Positions 1 through 8,276 of a stretch of 20,450 bases of DNA are shown here, piece by piece. The position numbers and the translations under genes are program-made. The notes below the pieces were generated by a model. That model was not told the DNA's origin and did no database searches. It was given only the letters and a program-made list of their open reading frames with translations. The stretch covers positions 1 through 20,450 of the forward strand of contig JAUXCI010000009.1 in the NCBI GenBank assembly GCA_030618945.1, given 5' to 3'. Positions within the stretch are counted from its first letter, which is position 1, and each line of letters begins with the position of its first letter. Origin of the DNA: Flavobacteriaceae bacterium (GTDB taxonomy: Bacteria; Bacteroidota; Bacteroidia; Flavobacteriales; Flavobacteriaceae).

Positions 1-428
1 CTTGGCCTCCGACTTAAAGGAACATCTACCGCTGGAATTATTTGTCCTTTTTTTATATTAAGGATATCGCTAAAATCTTTACGTTTAAATGTTCCTCCAA
101 GCCAGCATGTGCCAAAATTGCGTTTCACTAGAAATATAATTATTTTTTCCAAGTGATACCCGTAGTCTTCTATACTCGCATTTTCATTTGGAATCGCGCT
201 TGTTATATAGATTTGGCCATTTTTAATAAAGCCGTATGTTCCGTTAGCACCTTTGTTTCCATTGGGATTTGTGTCAACAAGTTGAAACTTAATCTTTGTG
301 CCGTTCGGTCCTTTTTCTTTGCTTATTTCCTCAATTACTTCATTAATCCATTGTAAATCCTCAACCTTAAGCACATTATCCTGAAAAGTTCTGACAGATG
401 TACGTTTTTGTATTAAATTATATATCAT
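1..428 (-). CDS. Nitroreductase family protein, TM1586-like (partial, C-terminus beyond window)
   Basis: An open minus-strand frame starts at ATG 428-426 and runs uninterrupted off the left edge, giving about 142 residues. It begins MIYNLIQKRTSVRTF, the usual N-terminal RxSxR-type element of FMN-dependent nitroreductases. It later contains IEDYGYHLEKIIIFL followed by GTCWLGGTFKR (roughly residues 110-120), a signature I associate with the putative TM1586-type nitroreductases (PF14512). Such proteins bind FMN and reduce nitro or quinone-like substrates with NAD(P)H; the real substrate cannot be told here. A second in-frame ATG at 434-432 is an alternative start two codons upstream, preceded by a purine-rich GGGATGGG stretch. 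The gene follows the 189-aa gene on the same strand after a 45-base gap, so it could be co-transcribed. Family assignment is fairly sure; exact start and function are not. Confidence 0.8.
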   Translation of the reverse strand, partial: MIYNLIQKRTSVRTFQDNVLKVEDLQWINEVIEEISKEKGPNGTKIKFQLVDTNPNGNKGANGTYGFIKNGQIYITSAIPNENASIEDYGYHLEKIIIFLVKRNFGTCWLGGTFKRKDFSDILNIKKGQIIPAVDVPLSRRP

Positions 429-473
429 AAGCATAATCCCATCCCTTAACAGCGTCTATTATAATCTTACCCG

Positions 474-1043
474 CTATAATATTAACACAACGGTATATAA
501 TGTTACTATAATCAGAATGGTAATTACCGTACATTGCCTGAAGAAATAATGATTGTATTTTATTATAAAGCGTTGTTGATGCCCGGCATTTTCTTTGATA
601 AGCAGTGAGGGGTCATACTTATAGTTCAGTTCCTTTATAGAAACAAAACATTTATTCAAGGCATCCGTATAAGTTTTATCGAATTGTTTAATTTTACTGG
701 TACCCAGTATACTTGTAAATACAACCTCATCATAACAATTTTTCAATACCAATTTTAATTTTGTAGTAAAGGCACTCGATTCATCAACAATATCAGCAAT
801 TACCGCAATACAAGGGTTGGCTTTTACCTCCTCAGGATAGGTCTCACCTTGAACCAGGGTTGCATACCCCTCTCCATCAAACAATTGTTTGGTATAGGAA
901 TTCAACCGATATAGGTTTTCAGATTTTAAAAAATCATATTTTTTTTGAATAATAATGTACTTGAATGCATCTAGTTCATTTTGAGCCAAAGTTGGTAAAA
1001 CATATAAAAATAAGATTGCTATAAGAGCAGTTTTTCTTAACAT
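474..1043 (-). CDS. Secreted flavobacterial hypothetical protein with hydrophobic C-terminal tail
   Basis: This 189-aa protein has a clear signal peptide (residues 1-20, basic MLRK, hydrophobic core, ending LAQ). The body contains KYIIIQKKYDFLKSENLYRL, then TKQLFDGEGY, TKLKLVLKNCYDEVVFTS and a KTYTDALNKCF segment. I recognise this layout from small exported proteins common in flavobacterial genomes, but no biochemical function is known to me. The last 20 residues (from about 170, CTVITILIIVTLYTVVLIL) form a membrane-spanning hydrophobic stretch right at the C-terminus, after a basic, aromatic region. This would tether an otherwise periplasmic protein. I do not remember such a tail as standard, so it may be a variation or the product of a late frameshift. 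It ends with TAG. It lies 10 bases downstream of the DUF5723-type gene and probably shares its transcript. Confidence 0.75.
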   Translation of the reverse strand: MLRKTALIAILFLYVLPTLAQNELDAFKYIIIQKKYDFLKSENLYRLNSYTKQLFDGEGYATLVQGETYPEEVKANPCIAVIADIVDESSAFTTKLKLVLKNCYDEVVFTSILGTSKIKQFDKTYTDALNKCFVSIKELNYKYDPSLLIKENAGHQQRFIIKYNHYFFRQCTVITILIIVTLYTVVLIL

Positions 1044-1053
1044 ATTAATTCAT

Positions 1054-2499
1054 TTAAAAAATAAAATTCATCCCACCTTGAAATGACTGATAGTTGCTGT
1101 TTTTGATATTTGGTAAAGTTAATAAATTATCTACTGCAGCATAAAAATTAAACGATTTTACGTGAACTGAGAATCCTAATCCAATGTTTGCAGGCGAAAA
1201 CCGGTCAACCGTATAGCTAATTTTGGCGTTCAAATATCTTGTTATTTCTCTCGAATAAAAACCTGTAACTGCCCATAGTGCAGTATTGGGTCTGAATTCT
1301 GTATAGACCTGCATTCCAAAGGAACTTATTAAATATTCGCTTTTAAGATTAGCCTTTACATCACGGAAAGCAGACTTATCTTGTTTCACTAATCTTCTCA
1401 TGTTATATCGCACAGAACCATTTAATTTAGGAGACCTTAGTTGGCTATAACTTGTAGGAGAAGTTTCTATGGGTAATAAACCCTCAACAAATAGCTCTTG
1501 CCAGTAATCAATTTCATCCCCTTCTGTCGGATTATACCACTCTTCTGATGGAATGCGCTCATCTTCAAATTCAATTTGAGTCAGTTTATGATTAAATTTG
1601 AGCATTCCTAAATCAAGGGCACTACCGGTTATGGTAATTTCATCGGTTACCTTATAAGTAAATCCTAAATCCAAGGCAAGCCCCATGCTGCCAGATGTAA
1701 AAAACAGATCTGAAATTAACTCATCCGTTTCACCTAGGTCATCTGTTAAATCGACATAATTCAAAATACCAGATGAATTAAATGTGGTATTCATATTTTC
1801 ATAATTATGAATATACGGGGTATTTGATGAATTTATGCCAAGATAATAATCTCCCTGATTCGAATTGCTTTCGATACCCAAAGAACCCGATAGTATTTTT
1901 AATCTTAGTCCAGCGGTAAATTTTTCATTTACTTTTTTGTTAATGCCAACATGAAATACGCCAACCAATGATCCAACTGAATTCAATTGATCTGTCTTAA
2001 ATACTTGTCCTGCTTCCGGAATTCCATCCCCATCCTGATCATTTCCATTGACAAATAAATTGGCAACATCAGGTGCATATGCCGAAAAGGCTTCAATTTG
2101 CTGGTACATACCAAAACTCAAATAATAAGTCGGGTCTTTTAGTCTTAAGCCTATATTGAACAATTCTATTTGCTGGTTAAAAATAAAGACATCATCCTCG
2201 TTCAAGCCAAGGGCATACATATTGTTTAATACATCACCCAAGCCATCAGATCCGGAAACCACACTATTATAAGTTATATCCTTATTGGAAGATCCAAAAC
2301 CCACATAAATATTGGATAATAAGGGTACGCCAAAGTGTTTGTCATAGTCAACCTGGCTTCCTGGATTTAGCAATAAAGTTTGGGGTAATTGATCAAAATC
2401 ATACAGAATCTGCATGTTTTGCGAAATGGTGGGCACACAAAACAAAACAAAAATAAGATATGTACAATACCTTTGAATCATGAGGGGAAATGCTAGCAA
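1054..2499 (-). CDS. DUF5723-type outer-membrane beta-barrel protein
   Basis: This 481-aa protein has a signal peptide (about residues 7-27, ending TISQ) followed by LYDFDQLPQTLLLNPGSQVD. That LLNPG element is typical of the DUF5723 family of Bacteroidota outer-membrane barrels, related in style to PorP/SprF proteins. The rest is a series of alternating, aromatic-rich beta strands (YLSFGMYQQIEAF, GLRLKILSGSLG, MGLALDLGFTYKV, NIGLGFSVHVKSFNFYAAVD). The chain ends NFIF, with the terminal Phe expected of barrels inserted by the Bam machinery. An acidic loop NDQDGDGIPE resembles a small calcium-binding loop. Its role is probably structural, transport or secretion-associated; no substrate can be inferred. 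The first in-frame ATG (2499) gives a MLAFPL prefix; initiation at the second Met (residue 7) gives a more conventional signal peptide. The 189-aa gene follows after 10 bases. Confidence 0.82.
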   Translation of the reverse strand: MLAFPLMIQRYCTYLIFVLFCVPTISQNMQILYDFDQLPQTLLLNPGSQVDYDKHFGVPLLSNIYVGFGSSNKDITYNSVVSGSDGLGDVLNNMYALGLNEDDVFIFNQQIELFNIGLRLKDPTYYLSFGMYQQIEAFSAYAPDVANLFVNGNDQDGDGIPEAGQVFKTDQLNSVGSLVGVFHVGINKKVNEKFTAGLRLKILSGSLGIESNSNQGDYYLGINSSNTPYIHNYENMNTTFNSSGILNYVDLTDDLGETDELISDLFFTSGSMGLALDLGFTYKVTDEITITGSALDLGMLKFNHKLTQIEFEDERIPSEEWYNPTEGDEIDYWQELFVEGLLPIETSPTSYSQLRSPKLNGSVRYNMRRLVKQDKSAFRDVKANLKSEYLISSFGMQVYTEFRPNTALWAVTGFYSREITRYLNAKISYTVDRFSPANIGLGFSVHVKSFNFYAAVDNLLTLPNIKNSNYQSFQGGMNFIF

Positions 2500-2548
2500 T
2501 TTTTAATAACCTGAGTTCGATTTAAAATTTTAACACAGGTTAATAATA

Positions 2549-2579
2549 CAAAAGATAAATATACATTTAATTTCTCAAA
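2549..2579 (-). promoter_or_regulatory. Probable Bacteroidota promoter for the DUF5723-type gene
   Basis: On the minus strand there is TTTG (2579-2576), an 18-base spacer, and TATCTTTTG (2557-2549). This resembles the Bacteroidota -33 TTTG / -7 TAnnTTTG promoter, except that the -7 box has one extra T. The barrel gene starts about 50 bases downstream. An AT-rich inverted repeat, ACATTT/AAATGT at 2563-2582, overlaps the -33 element. It could instead be a weak 3' hairpin of the HAD gene that ends at 2594. Confidence 0.45.
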
Positions 2580-2593
2580 TGTCTTTTCCGGTA

Positions 2594-3274
2594 TTAAAGG
2601 AAATTTTTTAGCTCCATCAAATTATAAACTGTGGGCACCTCCTGTGTAGCCACTTCCCCGTTAAATTCACAAAAAATTGCCTGCATACCAGCGTTAATGG
2701 CACCTAAGATATCTGCTTCAAAATTATCTCCTATCATTATGCTTTCATGCGAAGAAGCTCCTGAAATGTCCATGGCATATTGAAATATTTTTGGGTTCGG
2801 TTTTTTAACACCTACTTTTTCTGAGGTAATGATTTTATCAAAAAATGGCAAAAGATTAGAGTTTTTTAATTTTTTAAATTGAACTTCCTCAAAGCCATTG
2901 GTAATAATATGCATAATATACTTTTCTTTGAGGTATTCAAGTACCTCAATTGCATTGTTGAACAAGGCATTATGTTGTGATAAAAAGGTAATATATTCCT
3001 CTGACAAGGTGTGAATAATTTCATCTGAAGCCTTGTAGTTGATTGCGTCAAATGCTTCTTTCAATCTAAAATATCGAAGGTCTTTTTTTGAAACTTTATC
3101 TTCCCGGAACAATTTCCAATATTTATGATTTATGGGCTTATAAACTTCAATAAAATCATTGAAATTTACGTCCAGTTCATTTTTTTTTAAAATGTGAGAA
3201 AAGGTCTTGCTCGAATTGGTCTCAAAATCCCATAAGGTGTGATCGAGGTCAAAAAATATGTGTTTAATTTGCAT
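2594..3274 (-). CDS. HAD-family hydrolase, YjjG/YfnB-type nucleotidase
   Basis: This 226-aa protein carries all four HAD motifs. Motif I is FFDLDHTLWDF (nucleophile Asp9, acid Asp11), and the DHTLWDF form is characteristic of the YjjG/YfnB subfamily. Motif II is IITNG (Thr125), motif III has Lys158 in KKPNPKIF, and motif IV is IGDNFEADILGA (Asp183, Asp188). A helical cap lies between motifs I and II. Family members dephosphorylate non-canonical or excess pyrimidine nucleotides in the cytoplasm; a sugar-phosphate substrate cannot be excluded. It is the last gene of the polysaccharide operon, starting 6 bases after the flippase stop codon. A nucleotide phosphatase there could clear nucleotides left by glycosyl transfer, though it may simply be a hitchhiker. 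Confidence 0.9.
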   Translation of the reverse strand: MQIKHIFFDLDHTLWDFETNSSKTFSHILKKNELDVNFNDFIEVYKPINHKYWKLFREDKVSKKDLRYFRLKEAFDAINYKASDEIIHTLSEEYITFLSQHNALFNNAIEVLEYLKEKYIMHIITNGFEEVQFKKLKNSNLLPFFDKIITSEKVGVKKPNPKIFQYAMDISGASSHESIMIGDNFEADILGAINAGMQAIFCEFNGEVATQEVPTVYNLMELKNFL

Positions 3275-3280
3275 GAATCT

Positions 3281-4738
3281 TCAATTTATAGGAATCTCAG
3301 CCTTTAACATGGTTTTCCTAAAAATCAGGAAAAAAGTCAGGACAAATATAAGCCCAATCACAATTCTTATTCCCAATTCAATTCGGAATTTATCAACGAT
3401 AAATTGATATAAAACATACTGAATTGTTAACAAGCCTAAAATGCCGTATATTTCTTTTTTTTGCTTTGACAAGCCATTTAAGACCTGAGGGTCACTCATA
3501 TAAAAAATGAATAGCATTAGGGCATAGGAAACCATTGTTGTATACGCAGCCCATTGATAACCAAATAAGCCTACAAAAACAAGATTTAAAATAATGTTTA
3601 AAAAGGCAGTACTTATGGCAATCAAGCCTAGTCTTTTCATTTTATTCGCAAATTTCATGCGCAATTCAAAAAAATTTGAAACTCCGTGCAGATATGTCGC
3701 AACGAATATAAATGGCATGATCATATAACCTTCTCTAAATTCCTTTCCCAAAAGTACAGTTGAAATTTCAGGAGAAAATACAGAGAGATAAAACACAATA
3801 GGAACACCAAACAGAACAAAGCTATATATGTATTTACGAATGTATTCCAAGGAGCTGTCGTAATTTGATTCCAGAACACTTAACAGCCTGGGATTTATTG
3901 TATTAAAATAGATGGTAATCAAGGCCAATACGGTCAATTGTGAGATTTTATATACCTGGTCATAAATACCGACATATTCTAAGTCATGATATAAGGCAAT
4001 TATATAACGATCACTATAAGTCACCGTTAAAAGGCTAATGTTTAAAATCAAGCCCAGGCTACCATATTTCAACAATTCCAACAGTATAGTTGTATTGATA
4101 TCTTTATAACTCAATCTCACATTAGCCGGATTATAGAAGGCTAAAAACACGACAGACATAAGATCCACCAATGCCAGACTAAGTACCAAGGCGCTTATAT
4201 TCATATCCTGATAAAAAACCAGATATAAGGCCAGCGCAAGTCCGATAAACGACTTTATAGATTGAATTAGAGTATAAAACCGAACTTTTCCCATTAAACG
4301 TATCACTACCATATAATACAAAAACAACTGATTGAAAATCAATAGTAAAAAGGAGTATAAAATCAAGGTCTTGTTCAATTCAATTTTGGCAGAGATATAC
4401 CAGATCCAAGAAATTAATGCTAATGCGATAAACGAAATGGTATATAAAAAAATAAGATTTGAGTACAGAGATTTAAGCGCTTTCTCTTGCCTGTATTTTG
4501 TGTAATAACGCCAGATACAAGAGCCTATCCATGAAAATAGCAACATACCCAAGAAAGTAAAGGTGATGCTAATAATTCCCAGGTTTCCAAAATCCACCTT
4601 GCTGAAATGTCTCGTAAAAATCGGTGTTTTTATAAATCCAAGTAGCAAGGGAGCAAAGGAACCCAGAAAATACCAAAGAAAATCCTTTCTAAAAGAGGCT
4701 TTGGGTAACTGCATATTTGTCATTGGCTTATCTTCCAT
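3281..4738 (-). CDS. Polysaccharide biosynthesis flippase, Wzx-like (MOP superfamily)
   Basis: This 485-aa integral membrane protein has about 12-14 hydrophobic helices and no signal peptide. The N-terminal part reads FLGSFAPLLLGFIKTPIFTR then FSKVDFGNLGIIS, the typical first helices of Wzx/RfbX polysaccharide exporters. A central YSDRYIIALYHDLEYVGIYD element matches the conserved mid-protein helix pair of this family. Such proteins flip undecaprenyl-linked sugar units across the inner membrane. The upstream glycosyltransferase gene overlaps it by 11 bases if Met1 (4738) is used; starting at Met6 (codon 4723-4721) would leave a short gap instead. Its place between a glycosyltransferase and a HAD phosphatase supports surface-glycan export. 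The glycan itself cannot be deduced. Confidence 0.87.
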   Translation of the reverse strand: MEDKPMTNMQLPKASFRKDFLWYFLGSFAPLLLGFIKTPIFTRHFSKVDFGNLGIISITFTFLGMLLFSWIGSCIWRYYTKYRQEKALKSLYSNLIFLYTISFIALALISWIWYISAKIELNKTLILYSFLLLIFNQLFLYYMVVIRLMGKVRFYTLIQSIKSFIGLALALYLVFYQDMNISALVLSLALVDLMSVVFLAFYNPANVRLSYKDINTTILLELLKYGSLGLILNISLLTVTYSDRYIIALYHDLEYVGIYDQVYKISQLTVLALITIYFNTINPRLLSVLESNYDSSLEYIRKYIYSFVLFGVPIVFYLSVFSPEISTVLLGKEFREGYMIMPFIFVATYLHGVSNFFELRMKFANKMKRLGLIAISTAFLNIILNLVFVGLFGYQWAAYTTMVSYALMLFIFYMSDPQVLNGLSKQKKEIYGILGLLTIQYVLYQFIVDKFRIELGIRIVIGLIFVLTFFLIFRKTMLKAEIPIN

Positions 4739-5927
4739 TCAAAGCCTTTTTATAAAAACCTATCAATTTTTCAAACTCAAAATCCCAGTTGTATTTTTCT
4801 ATGGCCGACTTTCTTCCGTTTTCACTATACTTTTGGTATAAGTCCCTATTTGAAAGTAGTTCGATCATAGCGTTAGCTACCTCAGCTACATCTTTCGGAT
4901 CAACCAGGGTTCCACATGAATCATTGTTTATGTAATTCTTCATATGGCCAAAATTACTGGCAATGATGGGCAATCCAAATGACATATATTCAAAAATCTT
5001 GATGGGCATGCTAATTTCAAAGGTTTTCACCCTTTGTAACAATACCAGTCCGACCCTACTAATATTATAAAAATCAGCCACTTTTTTGTAGGGCACAGCA
5101 TCCAGTAAGTGTGCGTTTTGCTCAAGGCCGTTATTTACAATAAAACTTTCAAGTTCTTTTTGTAAGCTTTTCGGATAATATGTCCCCAAAAAAGCCAGCT
5201 GAATATCGGGAATTTCAAGCTTGGCTTTTAGAAGTGCCCTTAAAATTATATGGGCTCCGCGCAACTCAGTGATAGCTCCACAATAAATTAGGTCATATTT
5301 TTTTTCTTTATAGTTATTCCCTTTAAACGCGTTCCCTAAATCTGAATAATTATAAAGCACTGCCGTTTTATGTTTACCCAGTTTATCTGCAAATTTTCTT
5401 TGTACAGTTTCTTCATTGGCGATTACCAGGTCGTAATTCCTCGACTTGTTTTTTTCCCAATAATCAATGTAAAAAGCAAAAACACTGATCAAAAATTTAA
5501 AACCAGGCCAAGCTTTAACATAAGAAACATAATCCTCGGCATAAGGTTCTCTGGCGTCATAAAAAACTACCGGCTTGTGCTTTAACGCTTTTAACTTACC
5601 TCCTATTCGGTTGATCCACAAATCGTGAAAGTGGTAGACATCTGCCTCTATGCTTTTGGCCTTTTCAAAAATTTTCTTATAATTGTTATTCGGACTTAAC
5701 CGCTTTAATAAAAAGTTTAAATACCTGTTTTTAGAAAAAGTTTTTACCTTAAACATTTGAAATTTAACCCCTTCATTTGTTTCACCACGTTCATCCTTGT
5801 TTCCTATCAACAAATAATGGATATCATACCCTAATCGGCTCAGTGGCACAGCCATCTTCCAATAGATCCTGTCGTCAAAAAGATTGTGCTTATCGGCTAT
5901 AAAACAAATTTTAATGTTTTCAGACAT
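4728..5927 (-). CDS. Glycosyltransferase family 4 (GT-B fold)
   Basis: This 399-aa protein has the two-lobed GT-B layout. The N-terminal lobe starts KICFIADKHNLFDDRIYWKM and contains DVYHFHDLW, the usual acceptor-side element. The linker reads YDLIYCGAITELRGAHIILRA. The C-terminal nucleotide-sugar lobe has ISMPIKIFEYMSFGLPIIAS (about residues 303-322), the E-x7-E-type region of GT4 enzymes, followed by CGTLVDPKDVAEVANAM. It is likely a cytoplasmic, membrane-associated retaining transferase that adds a sugar to a lipid-linked glycan; donor and acceptor are unknown. It overlaps the acyltransferase gene by 8 bases (ATGTCTGA) and the flippase gene by up to 11 bases, so translation is probably coupled. 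Confidence 0.88.
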   Translation of the reverse strand: MSENIKICFIADKHNLFDDRIYWKMAVPLSRLGYDIHYLLIGNKDERGETNEGVKFQMFKVKTFSKNRYLNFLLKRLSPNNNYKKIFEKAKSIEADVYHFHDLWINRIGGKLKALKHKPVVFYDAREPYAEDYVSYVKAWPGFKFLISVFAFYIDYWEKNKSRNYDLVIANEETVQRKFADKLGKHKTAVLYNYSDLGNAFKGNNYKEKKYDLIYCGAITELRGAHIILRALLKAKLEIPDIQLAFLGTYYPKSLQKELESFIVNNGLEQNAHLLDAVPYKKVADFYNISRVGLVLLQRVKTFEISMPIKIFEYMSFGLPIIASNFGHMKNYINNDSCGTLVDPKDVAEVANAMIELLSNRDLYQKYSENGRKSAIEKYNWDFEFEKLIGFYKKALNGR

Positions 5928-6792
5928 GCGTTAAAAATCTTTTTTTATAGAAATAATAAATTTCAGGTTTAGCCCCAAAACTTTCGTAAAACCTAGCTAC
6001 GCCAGGGATCATGGATCCTTCAAAATCCAATAGCAGATCCTTCTTCTGATGCTCCCTGATAAGCTCATTAACAAGGAAAGTGTTCAAATGTTCCTTTTTG
6101 GCCTCTTCCATAATAACCGGAACCAAATAAGTAATTCTTTGCCCGTCTTTCAACCAAAGGAGCCCTCCAACGCATTCATCTTCTCTATACACATTCCAAA
6201 TATGAACCTGATCATTATCCATTGTCAACAGTTTTTGCATTTTCTGAAAAGCATCTTTTCTTATCGAAAAATGCTTGTCTTGTCTTCCGAAAAGTTCTAA
6301 AAATACGCTACTATTACCCTTCTTTTCAATGTGAAAACTGTCAAAATTTTGTTTTGAAACCCTTCTTCTGTTTTTATTAAAACCTGCTAACAAGGATTCA
6401 AAACTTTTGTTCAATGAAAGAATGAAATTATATTTTTCTTTATGTGAAAGTTTTTTTAACCGATTCGAAGCATTCAACATATAGTCCACTAGAACAAATT
6501 TTCTCGGAATTTTGTTTATAAATCGAAGTATCTCCTCTTCAGTTATGTGCTCTCGGGAGAAAATGCCTAACTGCTGTGTCCAGGGCGGGCTATAAATGTA
6601 ATTTAAGCCATATTTCTTGCGTCTTGGAAGTGGCATCACAGCCTTGTAGGAATCTGATATCAAGGCATCCCATTTTTCAGTTACGCAGTCCAAATACCAA
6701 CTAAAGGCATAAATTCTCGAATTTTTAGCCTGAGCAATACAATGGTCATATTTGTCTCTGTCAATTAAATCGTATGGTACAAATTTGATCAT
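5920..6792 (-). CDS. FemAB/GNAT-like N-acyltransferase in polysaccharide operon
   Basis: This 290-aa cytoplasmic protein has no signal peptide. The N-terminal half has WYLDCVTEKWDALISD then the PLPRRKKYGLNYIYSPPWTQ segment, typical of FemAB-related acetyltransferases found in polysaccharide clusters. The C-terminal half carries the acyltransferase core: VHIWNVYREDECVGGLLWL, then ITYLVPVIMEEAKKEHLNTF and LLLDFEGSMIPGVARFYESF. The last element resembles the final strand-helix of the GNAT fold, which contacts the acyl donor. Likely role: acylation of an amino sugar or amino acid on the glycan made by the neighbouring glycosyltransferase. Donor and acceptor are not determinable. It overlaps the glycosyltransferase gene by 8 bases and lies 72 bases downstream of the deacetylase gene. 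Confidence 0.75.
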   Translation of the reverse strand: MIKFVPYDLIDRDKYDHCIAQAKNSRIYAFSWYLDCVTEKWDALISDSYKAVMPLPRRKKYGLNYIYSPPWTQQLGIFSREHITEEEILRFINKIPRKFVLVDYMLNASNRLKKLSHKEKYNFILSLNKSFESLLAGFNKNRRRVSKQNFDSFHIEKKGNSSVFLELFGRQDKHFSIRKDAFQKMQKLLTMDNDQVHIWNVYREDECVGGLLWLKDGQRITYLVPVIMEEAKKEHLNTFLVNELIREHQKKDLLLDFEGSMIPGVARFYESFGAKPEIYYFYKKRFLTHV

Positions 6793-6864
6793 GACAAACT
6801 AATTTCTTTTGATCCTCTAGGGAATCATTAAAGTTTTACTTTTTGCTAAGAAAATTGAGAGCAA

Positions 6865-8187
6865 TCATATCACTTTACTCAATTCTATCAAGAGACTTTC
6901 ATAAAGTCTGCCCCATCCTCTCCAACGTCCGGAACCACTTACAGATTCATTATGAAATATAGTAATTAAACTACCATCTACCTTTCTAACTTCTTTGGCC
7001 AAATGCATAATGGTATTGAACGATTTTTTTGGTGTAAAATTCAAATAATCCTTTAAGGTAGTGTCCATCACTGCAAAAGGGAAAACCTTTAAAGGGGTCT
7101 GTATTTCGAAATCAAGATCATAAAAATAGAAAGGGGTACAAGTACTTGCCCTGAAGCCATAGTGCATCGCATAGCCCATAGAATACTCTTCCTTTATCTC
7201 TAAATCGACAAGATTCTGGTATGTTTCAGGCAAATCGATACGTAAATAATGATGCCTGGATTTGACTACAGGAAAATTTACAATACTTTCAAGAATATTC
7301 TTTTCCTTTTTTATCTTCAAATCGTATCTCATGCTAAAATAAGAGGGATGAATTCCAACTTCTGCATAATCCGCAATATTCTTGATGAGTAATTTATAAT
7401 TTGTGTTATTTGCCGAAATATTTTTGTCAAAGGTGCTGTAATCACCAAGCAAAAAGAAAAAAATCGTTTTAATCTTGTATTTTTTTTGCAGCGAGAGCAA
7501 CATTTTAAACATGTCAAAAGGGTCTCTTCGCAAATTAAAAACAACCAGAAACCTCAACCATAAATTATGCATATTAAGTTCGTAAAGGTCCTTGAGTATA
7601 CCACCTATACTTCTTGTAAATCCCTTATGTTTGAACTGATATGCACTGTCAATGTCTATAGTTGAAATATAATTAAACTTCCTTTTCTCATTTTTTAAAG
7701 CCTCTTTTTCGCCTTCAAATTTCTTCAACAGGATTTCTCTGAATTTATAGGCCCAAATGTCGATCACCGGCAAATCCAGAAAATTATTTTGAAAAGCCAA
7801 ACTCTCGGAAGCCGGAAAGCGTTCATATGTATCTTTAACGTGTGGTAAATATTCTTCATACCGGCTTATCAAATAAAAACTAGCAGCAAAAATATCACAG
7901 GGAACTTCAGATGAAAAATTTGTCTGAAAAAAGCATGGCGCCTCTTCCCATTGCACTATGTTAATATCGAGGTAATCTATACCCTGATTAAACAGCAAAT
8001 CGTTATTCTTAACAAAAAGTTCATTACCCAAGGCTTGTTTGGTATAAGAAAATTTCATCCCTTCTTCCATTAAAAATTCTTCTATTTTGGTGGTAAACCT
8101 AACCTCCAAACCCAAAATTCTCGTAAATATTTGCTTAAAGACATAATTTAGTCTTGGGGTAATTTTATGGGTATATACTAACAGCAT
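6865..8187 (-). CDS. Polysaccharide deacetylase family protein with DUF7033-like N-terminus
   Basis: This 440-aa protein lacks a signal peptide. The N-terminal domain (about 1-165) begins LLVYTHKITPRLNYVFKQIF and contains FAASFYLISRYEEYLPH, which I associate with the DUF7033 module that precedes NodB-like deacetylase domains in Bacteroidota polysaccharide loci. The catalytic-type domain starts at ISTIDIDSAY (about 173-182, the metal-site Asp pair). It continues with FFLLGDYSTFD, then GIHPSYFS (about 277-284, metal His) and SRHHYLR. It probably removes an N-acetyl group from a sugar during glycan assembly, in the cytoplasm given the absence of an export signal. It is the first gene of the minus-strand operon. 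Pairing with an acyltransferase suggests one enzyme exposes an amine and the other re-acylates it; that is inference. Confidence 0.8.
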   Translation of the reverse strand: MLLVYTHKITPRLNYVFKQIFTRILGLEVRFTTKIEEFLMEEGMKFSYTKQALGNELFVKNNDLLFNQGIDYLDINIVQWEEAPCFFQTNFSSEVPCDIFAASFYLISRYEEYLPHVKDTYERFPASESLAFQNNFLDLPVIDIWAYKFREILLKKFEGEKEALKNEKRKFNYISTIDIDSAYQFKHKGFTRSIGGILKDLYELNMHNLWLRFLVVFNLRRDPFDMFKMLLSLQKKYKIKTIFFFLLGDYSTFDKNISANNTNYKLLIKNIADYAEVGIHPSYFSMRYDLKIKKEKNILESIVNFPVVKSRHHYLRIDLPETYQNLVDLEIKEEYSMGYAMHYGFRASTCTPFYFYDLDFEIQTPLKVFPFAVMDTTLKDYLNFTPKKSFNTIMHLAKEVRKVDGSLITIFHNESVSGSGRWRGWGRLYESLLIELSKVI

Positions 8188-8207
8188 TCTAAGGATGTTT
8201 AATAAAC

Positions 8208-8215
8208 CAAATGTA
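8208..8215 (-). promoter_or_regulatory. -7 box (TACATTTG) of the polysaccharide operon
   Basis: The minus strand reads TACATTTG, a perfect match to the Bacteroidota -7 consensus TAnnTTTG. It lies 20 bases upstream of the deacetylase ATG, which would leave a very short leader. I see no convincing TTG -33 element 17-23 bases upstream, so the promoter may be weak or dependent on another factor. The 89-base gap between radC and the deacetylase gene holds nothing else I can name. Confidence 0.5.
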
Positions 8216-8276
8216 AACTTTCTGAAGCGTTTTAAGAAATCCTAAAAAATAAATGTATCCATGATCCTGACCCAGG

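Noticed and set aside
153..356. Plus-strand 67-codon open frame at the left edge
   Set aside because: It lies antisense to the nitroreductase frame, which has clear family motifs, and the peptide resembles nothing known to me.
1054..2499. Barrel protein as a type IX secretion PorP/SprF component
   Set aside because: The LLNPG-type N-terminus and 481-aa length fit DUF5723 better, and no gldKLMN-type partners are in the window.
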